Position numbers and translations under genes: made by a program
Notes under the pieces: model-generated
Seen by the model: the letters and a program-made list of their open reading frames with translations, nothing else
Databases searched by the model: none
What the model was told of the DNA's origin: nothing
Source: Mesorhizobium shangrilense
GTDB taxonomy: Bacteria; Pseudomonadota; Alphaproteobacteria; Rhizobiales; Rhizobiaceae
Assembly: GCF_028826155.1 (NCBI RefSeq)
Contig: NZ_JAQGPN010000001.1
Span: 434,001 to 498,000 of the forward strand
DNA length: 64,000 nt
Direction: 5' to 3'
Shown here: positions 60,858 to 64,000 of the stretch, in pieces
Layout: each line of letters starts with the position of its first letter
Numbering within the stretch: the first letter of the stretch is position 1

Positions 60858-62270
60858 TCACTCCGCGCCGCTGCCCCACGGCCCGTGGTGGGCGCCCTCG
60901 GCGTCGATGCGCTCGAAGCCATGGGCGCCGAAGAAGTCGCGCTGGCCCTGGATGAGGTTGGAGGTGCCCCGGCCCTGCCGGTAGGCGTCGAAATAGGCCA
61001 GAGCCGAAGCGAGCGCCGGCACGGGAAGCCCCGCCTCGGCAGCCCGGGCGACGACCCGGCGGAGCGCCGGGCTCGCCTCCTTCATCATCCCGATGAAGGC
61101 GGGCGCCATCAAAAGGTTCGGCACAGACGCGTCCTTGCCGAAGGCCTCGGCGATGGTGCCGAGGAACTGCGAGCGGATGATGCAGCCGGCGCGCCAGATT
61201 TTTGCGATGGTCGGCAGCGGCAGGTTCCAGTTGAACTCGCGCGAGGCTGCCGACATGACCGCAAAACCCTGCGCATAGGCAGATATTTTGCCGGCAAAGA
61301 GCGCCAGTTCCAGATCCGCGACGACCTCCTTCCCAAGCTTCGGCGCGGCTATCCCGTAGGCTGCTTCCGCCTTCAGCCGCTCGTCCTTCATCGAGGAGAT
61401 GACGCGGGCCGCCACTGCCGCCTCGATGGCCGTCGCGGGCACGCCCAGCGTCTGCGCCTCGATCACCGACCACTTGCCGGTGCCCTTCTGGCCGGCGCGG
61501 TCGAGGATGACGTCGACGACCGGTCTGCCCGTCTTCGGATCTTCGGCGGCGAGCACGTTTGCCGTGATCTCGATCAGGTAGGAGTTCAGCCGTCCCTTGT
61601 TCCAGCCATGGAAGATCTCGCCGATCTCCTTCGCCTTCATGCCGAGCCCGTCGCGCAGGATACCGTAGATCTCGGCGATCATCTGCATGTCGGCATATTC
61701 GATGCCGTTGTGGATGGTCTTGACGAAGTGACCGGCGCCGTCCGGGCCGAGCCAGGCTGAGCACGGCTCGCCATTGTACTTTGCGGAGATGGCCGTCAGC
61801 GTCGGCTCGACGCGGGCGTAGGACTCCTCGGCGCCGCCCACCATGATGGACGGGCCGTGGCGCGCGCCCTCCTCGCCCCCCGACACGCCCATGCCGATGA
61901 ACGTCAGCCCGGTGCCTTCCAGCTCCTTGAACCGCCGCACGGTGTCGCGGAAATTGGCGTTGCCGGCGTCGATGATGATGTCGTTGGCCTGGAGCACCGG
62001 CTTCAGGTGCGCGATCTGCTCGTCGACGGCGGCACCCGCCTGCACCATGAGGATGATCGGCCTGGGCGGCCGGATGGCCTTGGCCAGTTCTTCGATCGTC
62101 TCGCACGGGACGATCATGTCGGACAGCGCGCCGGCGTCCTTCGCGAAGGCTGTCGTCCGCGAGGTGGTGCGATTGAAGACGGCGATCTTCTGTCCCTTCT
62201 CGGCGATGTTGAGCGCGAGATTGGAGCCCATGACTCCGAGGCCGATCAGGCCGATTTCGGCTTTGGTCAT
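60858..62270 (-). CDS. gnd: 6-phosphogluconate dehydrogenase, decarboxylating (NADP-type, long form)
   Basis: 470 residues. The N-terminal NADP-binding fold has GLIGLGVMGSNLALNIAEKG (about 6-25) and FIGMGVSGGEEGARHGPSIM-like GMGVSGGEEGARHGPS. The catalytic Lys/His region is GHFVKTIHNGIEYADMQ, followed by the all-helical C-terminal domain and a closing HGFERIDAEGAHHGPWG. It converts 6-phosphogluconate to ribulose 5-phosphate. Length matches the long bacterial form. ATG 62270 was chosen; 21 extra upstream codons lack support. Confidence 0.96.
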   Translation of the reverse strand: MTKAEIGLIGLGVMGSNLALNIAEKGQKIAVFNRTTSRTTAFAKDAGALSDMIVPCETIEELAKAIRPPRPIILMVQAGAAVDEQIAHLKPVLQANDIIIDAGNANFRDTVRRFKELEGTGLTFIGMGVSGGEEGARHGPSIMVGGAEESYARVEPTLTAISAKYNGEPCSAWLGPDGAGHFVKTIHNGIEYADMQMIAEIYGILRDGLGMKAKEIGEIFHGWNKGRLNSYLIEITANVLAAEDPKTGRPVVDVILDRAGQKGTGKWSVIEAQTLGVPATAIEAAVAARVISSMKDERLKAEAAYGIAAPKLGKEVVADLELALFAGKISAYAQGFAVMSAASREFNWNLPLPTIAKIWRAGCIIRSQFLGTIAEAFGKDASVPNLLMAPAFIGMMKEASPALRRVVARAAEAGLPVPALASALAYFDAYRQGRGTSNLIQGQRDFFGAHGFERIDAEGAHHGPWGSGAE

Positions 62271-62416
62271 TTCCGTCCCATACCGCTGTTTTCTGTTCGA
62301 CTGGCCTGACGCATCGAGGCGCTGGCGCGACAATCATCCGCCGCGCGACGGCCTCCGTCAACCTGCGGCGAGCCCGCGTCTCGTGCGCCGCACTCTCCAG
62401 ATGGGAATTGCCGGGC

Positions 62417-63436
62417 ATGGGCCTTTGGTCAAATCAGCACGCAATCGGCGCCCGGGCCGCTTGCATGCCGCCCCCGCCGCGGCTACCGAGATGGGCGACA
62501 CATGCCCCTTCGGCCTCAGCCGCCGAACCTCCGAGAAGGCTTCCAGAATTGAAAAGCGGCGTCCTGCTGGCCCTTGCGGCCTATGCCATCTATGCCTGGG
62601 GCGACGGGTTCATCAAAGCACTTGGCGGCCATCTCTCGGTTTTCGAGATCGGCTTCTTCAACATCCTTTTCGCCGGCATCTTCCTTGTCTTCCTGACACC
62701 TGACGGCGAGCGCTGGCATGGTTTCTGGCGCATGCAGCGACCTTGGGCGGTCCATGCGCGGGCCTTGTCGGGCCTGGCGTCGGGGGTGCTCAGCGTCTAC
62801 GCCTTCACGACCATACCGCTGGCCGAGACCTATGCGCTGATCTTCCTGGCGCCGCTCTTCGTGACGCTGCTGTCGATCGTCGTGCTGAAGGAGCATGTCG
62901 GGCCGTGGCGGTGGGCGGCAGTGGTCGCCGGCTTCTGCGGCATCCTGCTCGTGGTAAGGCCGGGCTTCCGGGCGCTCGAACTCGGTCACTTCGCCGCGCT
63001 CGCCGTCGCCTTCCTCGCCGCCGTCACCATCGTTCTCATGCGGTCGCTGGCGCAGGAGAAGCAGACCACGATGCTCGGCGTTCTCGTTGGCTACGGCCTG
63101 ATCTTCAACGGCGTCGCTGCGGCCGCCACATCCTTCACGCTGCCAGACTGGCCAATTCTCGTCCTGCTTGCGATCTCCGGCGTCTGCACGGCCGTGGGAC
63201 ACCGCCTCCAGCTGCTGGCGACGCGGCTCAGCCCGGCCAACCAGATCGCGCCGACGCACTATTCGCAGATCGTCTGGGCGGTGATCATCGGCGCAGCGTT
63301 CTTTGCGGAGTATCCCGACTGGCTGAGCCTCGTCGGCCTGGTCGTCGTCGGCGGTTCCGGCCTGCTGACGCTGGTGCGCGAAAAGGTCAGGCTCGGCACC
63401 GTGCGCTGGAACCCGTTCTCTCGCAACCGCCTGTAA
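62417..63436 (+). CDS. DMT-superfamily (EamA) transporter
   Basis: About 339 residues with roughly ten transmembrane helices in two EamA repeats: GVLLALAAYAIYAWGDGFIKALGG opens the first, and AVVAGFCGILLVVRPGF and GLVVVGGSGLLTLVRE close the halves. It moves small metabolites across the inner membrane. The true start is uncertain: ATG 62417, ATG 62465 or an in-frame TTG near 62549 are possible; the conserved part starts near 62550. Confidence 0.85.
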   Translation: MGLWSNQHAIGARAACMPPPPRLPRWATHAPSASAAEPPRRLPELKSGVLLALAAYAIYAWGDGFIKALGGHLSVFEIGFFNILFAGIFLVFLTPDGERWHGFWRMQRPWAVHARALSGLASGVLSVYAFTTIPLAETYALIFLAPLFVTLLSIVVLKEHVGPWRWAAVVAGFCGILLVVRPGFRALELGHFAALAVAFLAAVTIVLMRSLAQEKQTTMLGVLVGYGLIFNGVAAAATSFTLPDWPILVLLAISGVCTAVGHRLQLLATRLSPANQIAPTHYSQIVWAVIIGAAFFAEYPDWLSLVGLVVVGGSGLLTLVREKVRLGTVRWNPFSRNRL

Positions 63437-63493
63437 AAGCGCCCGCATCACACCCGCACTTGCAATTCGGCGCGGCGTCGCGACACTGGCGAC

Positions 63494-64000
63494 ATGAGCA
63501 GGTCCACCGAACCGGTACGTCTTGTCCGTCCTGCGGCGAAGCGGCGGCGCATACCGGTCGGCCTGTTGATGGCGCTCAGCTTCGGAACGCTCGTGTTCGT
63601 CTCCGTCGGCGGCGTGCTGGCGCTCTCGGTCGGCGCAAATTTCCGCAACACCCTCGATTTGCTGGGCGCCCAGTCGAGCCTGCTCGTCGACGCCATGGAG
63701 GATGCGCTGCGGGCAGAGATGGGCAACGCCGAGAGCGCAGTGGAGGGCGTTGCCGAACTCTATGCGCAAGGCGACTTCCGGATCGACGATGCCGCGATGC
63801 CGGCCACCGTCGCCGGCGCGCTTGCGGCGGCGCCGGGAACCACGGCGATGCTGATCTGCACGCCCGACCTGGTTTGCCGGGCCACGGCGCACGAAACAGA
63901 CGACAACGCAGCGGACACGATCCAGCATTTTCCGGCGGAGCCCGAGAAATCGCCGCAGGTCCGTGCAGCCCTCGAGCAACGCCGCCTGATCGAAGGCAAG
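63494..64000 (+). CDS. Membrane-anchored sensor protein, possibly class III adenylate cyclase (partial, cut by window end)
   Basis: The frame begins at ATG 63494 and stays open for 169 codons to the last base. A basic cytoplasmic start (VRLVRPAAKRRR) leads into one transmembrane helix (about residues 20-47, IPVGLLMALSFGTLVFVSV), then a periplasmic-type helical region (ANFRNTLDLLGAQSSLLVDAMEDAL). This layout is seen in rhizobial sensor-linked adenylate/guanylate cyclases and in histidine kinases. The catalytic domain lies beyond the window, so the cyclase call is only a suggestion from remembered similarity. Confidence 0.6.
   Translation, partial: MSRSTEPVRLVRPAAKRRRIPVGLLMALSFGTLVFVSVGGVLALSVGANFRNTLDLLGAQSSLLVDAMEDALRAEMGNAESAVEGVAELYAQGDFRIDDAAMPATVAGALAAAPGTTAMLICTPDLVCRATAHETDDNAADTIQHFPAEPEKSPQVRAALEQRRLIEGK

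Overview
The window is a GC-rich, gene-dense chromosomal segment of an alphaproteobacterium. It is most likely a member of the Hyphomicrobiales close to Mesorhizobium, Aminobacter or other Phyllobacteriaceae. The grounds are an ActS/ActR (RegB/RegA) redox pair, a cysG-DUF2849-cysI-cysH-DUF934 sulfate assimilation cluster, an Omp2b/RopA-type porin, MmcB, a TRAP-TAXI transporter with DUF1850, an AbcR-like small RNA beside polA, and intergenic palindromes of the rhizobial mosaic type. No IS element, prophage, CRISPR array, rRNA or tRNA was recognised. The assignment is by protein family recognition, not by alignment.

Layout. 1-1766: end of an EmrA-like adaptor and an EmrB-like MFS pump. 1791-6858: LysE exporter and polA (minus), a candidate three-hairpin C-rich-loop sRNA, then cysK. 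7102-9326: glutathione transferase and a convergent ECF sigma factor/DGPF-domain pair. 9585-13424: TRAP-TAXI uptake system (receptor, fused permease, DUF1850), with two copies of one long palindrome between the cistrons. 13470-16621: frameshifted DUF393 gene, RpiR regulator and a divergent Gfo/Idh/MocA dehydrogenase sharing a palindromic operator. 17078-21624: hrpB (with a repeat inserted in frame), actS and actR. 21730-28792: mmcB, MerR/CueR-type regulator, L,D-transpeptidase lipoprotein, NfuA-type protein, universal stress protein, trpS, DJ-1/PfpI protein, methyltransferase. 28818-33618 (minus): sulfate assimilation operon that makes siroheme, reduces APS to sulfite and sulfite to sulfide, the substrate of CysK at 5878. 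33872-39491: host-attachment-family protein, RCK-type cation/proton antiporter, SDR oxidoreductase, PBP1A. 39549-40069: a low-GC Imm8-like gene between 19-bp direct repeats. 40382-45691: porin, YeaQ/YmgE protein, RNase D, M20 dipeptidase, LysE exporter. 45819-48811 (minus): proline racemase-like 3-hydroxyproline dehydratase, PEP-mutase-family protein, HAD hydrolase, dut.

48949-58107 (minus) is a sugar catabolic operon: CUT1 ABC transporter (binding protein, two permeases, ATPase), sugar phosphate isomerase/epimerase-like protein, Gfo/Idh/MocA dehydrogenase, aldo/keto reductase and a GH43 glycosidase. It is probably controlled by the divergent LacI-type regulator at 58493 through two near-identical palindromes. 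59644-64000: a second LacI regulator, 6-phosphogluconate dehydrogenase, a DMT transporter, and the start of a membrane sensor protein cut by the window edge.

Most noteworthy: the C-loop sRNA next to polA; loss of two proofreading carboxylates in PolA; the in-frame repeat in HrpB; the immunity-like gene bracketed by 19-bp direct repeats; the twin LacI operators; and the paired 49-bp palindromes around the TRAP permease gene.
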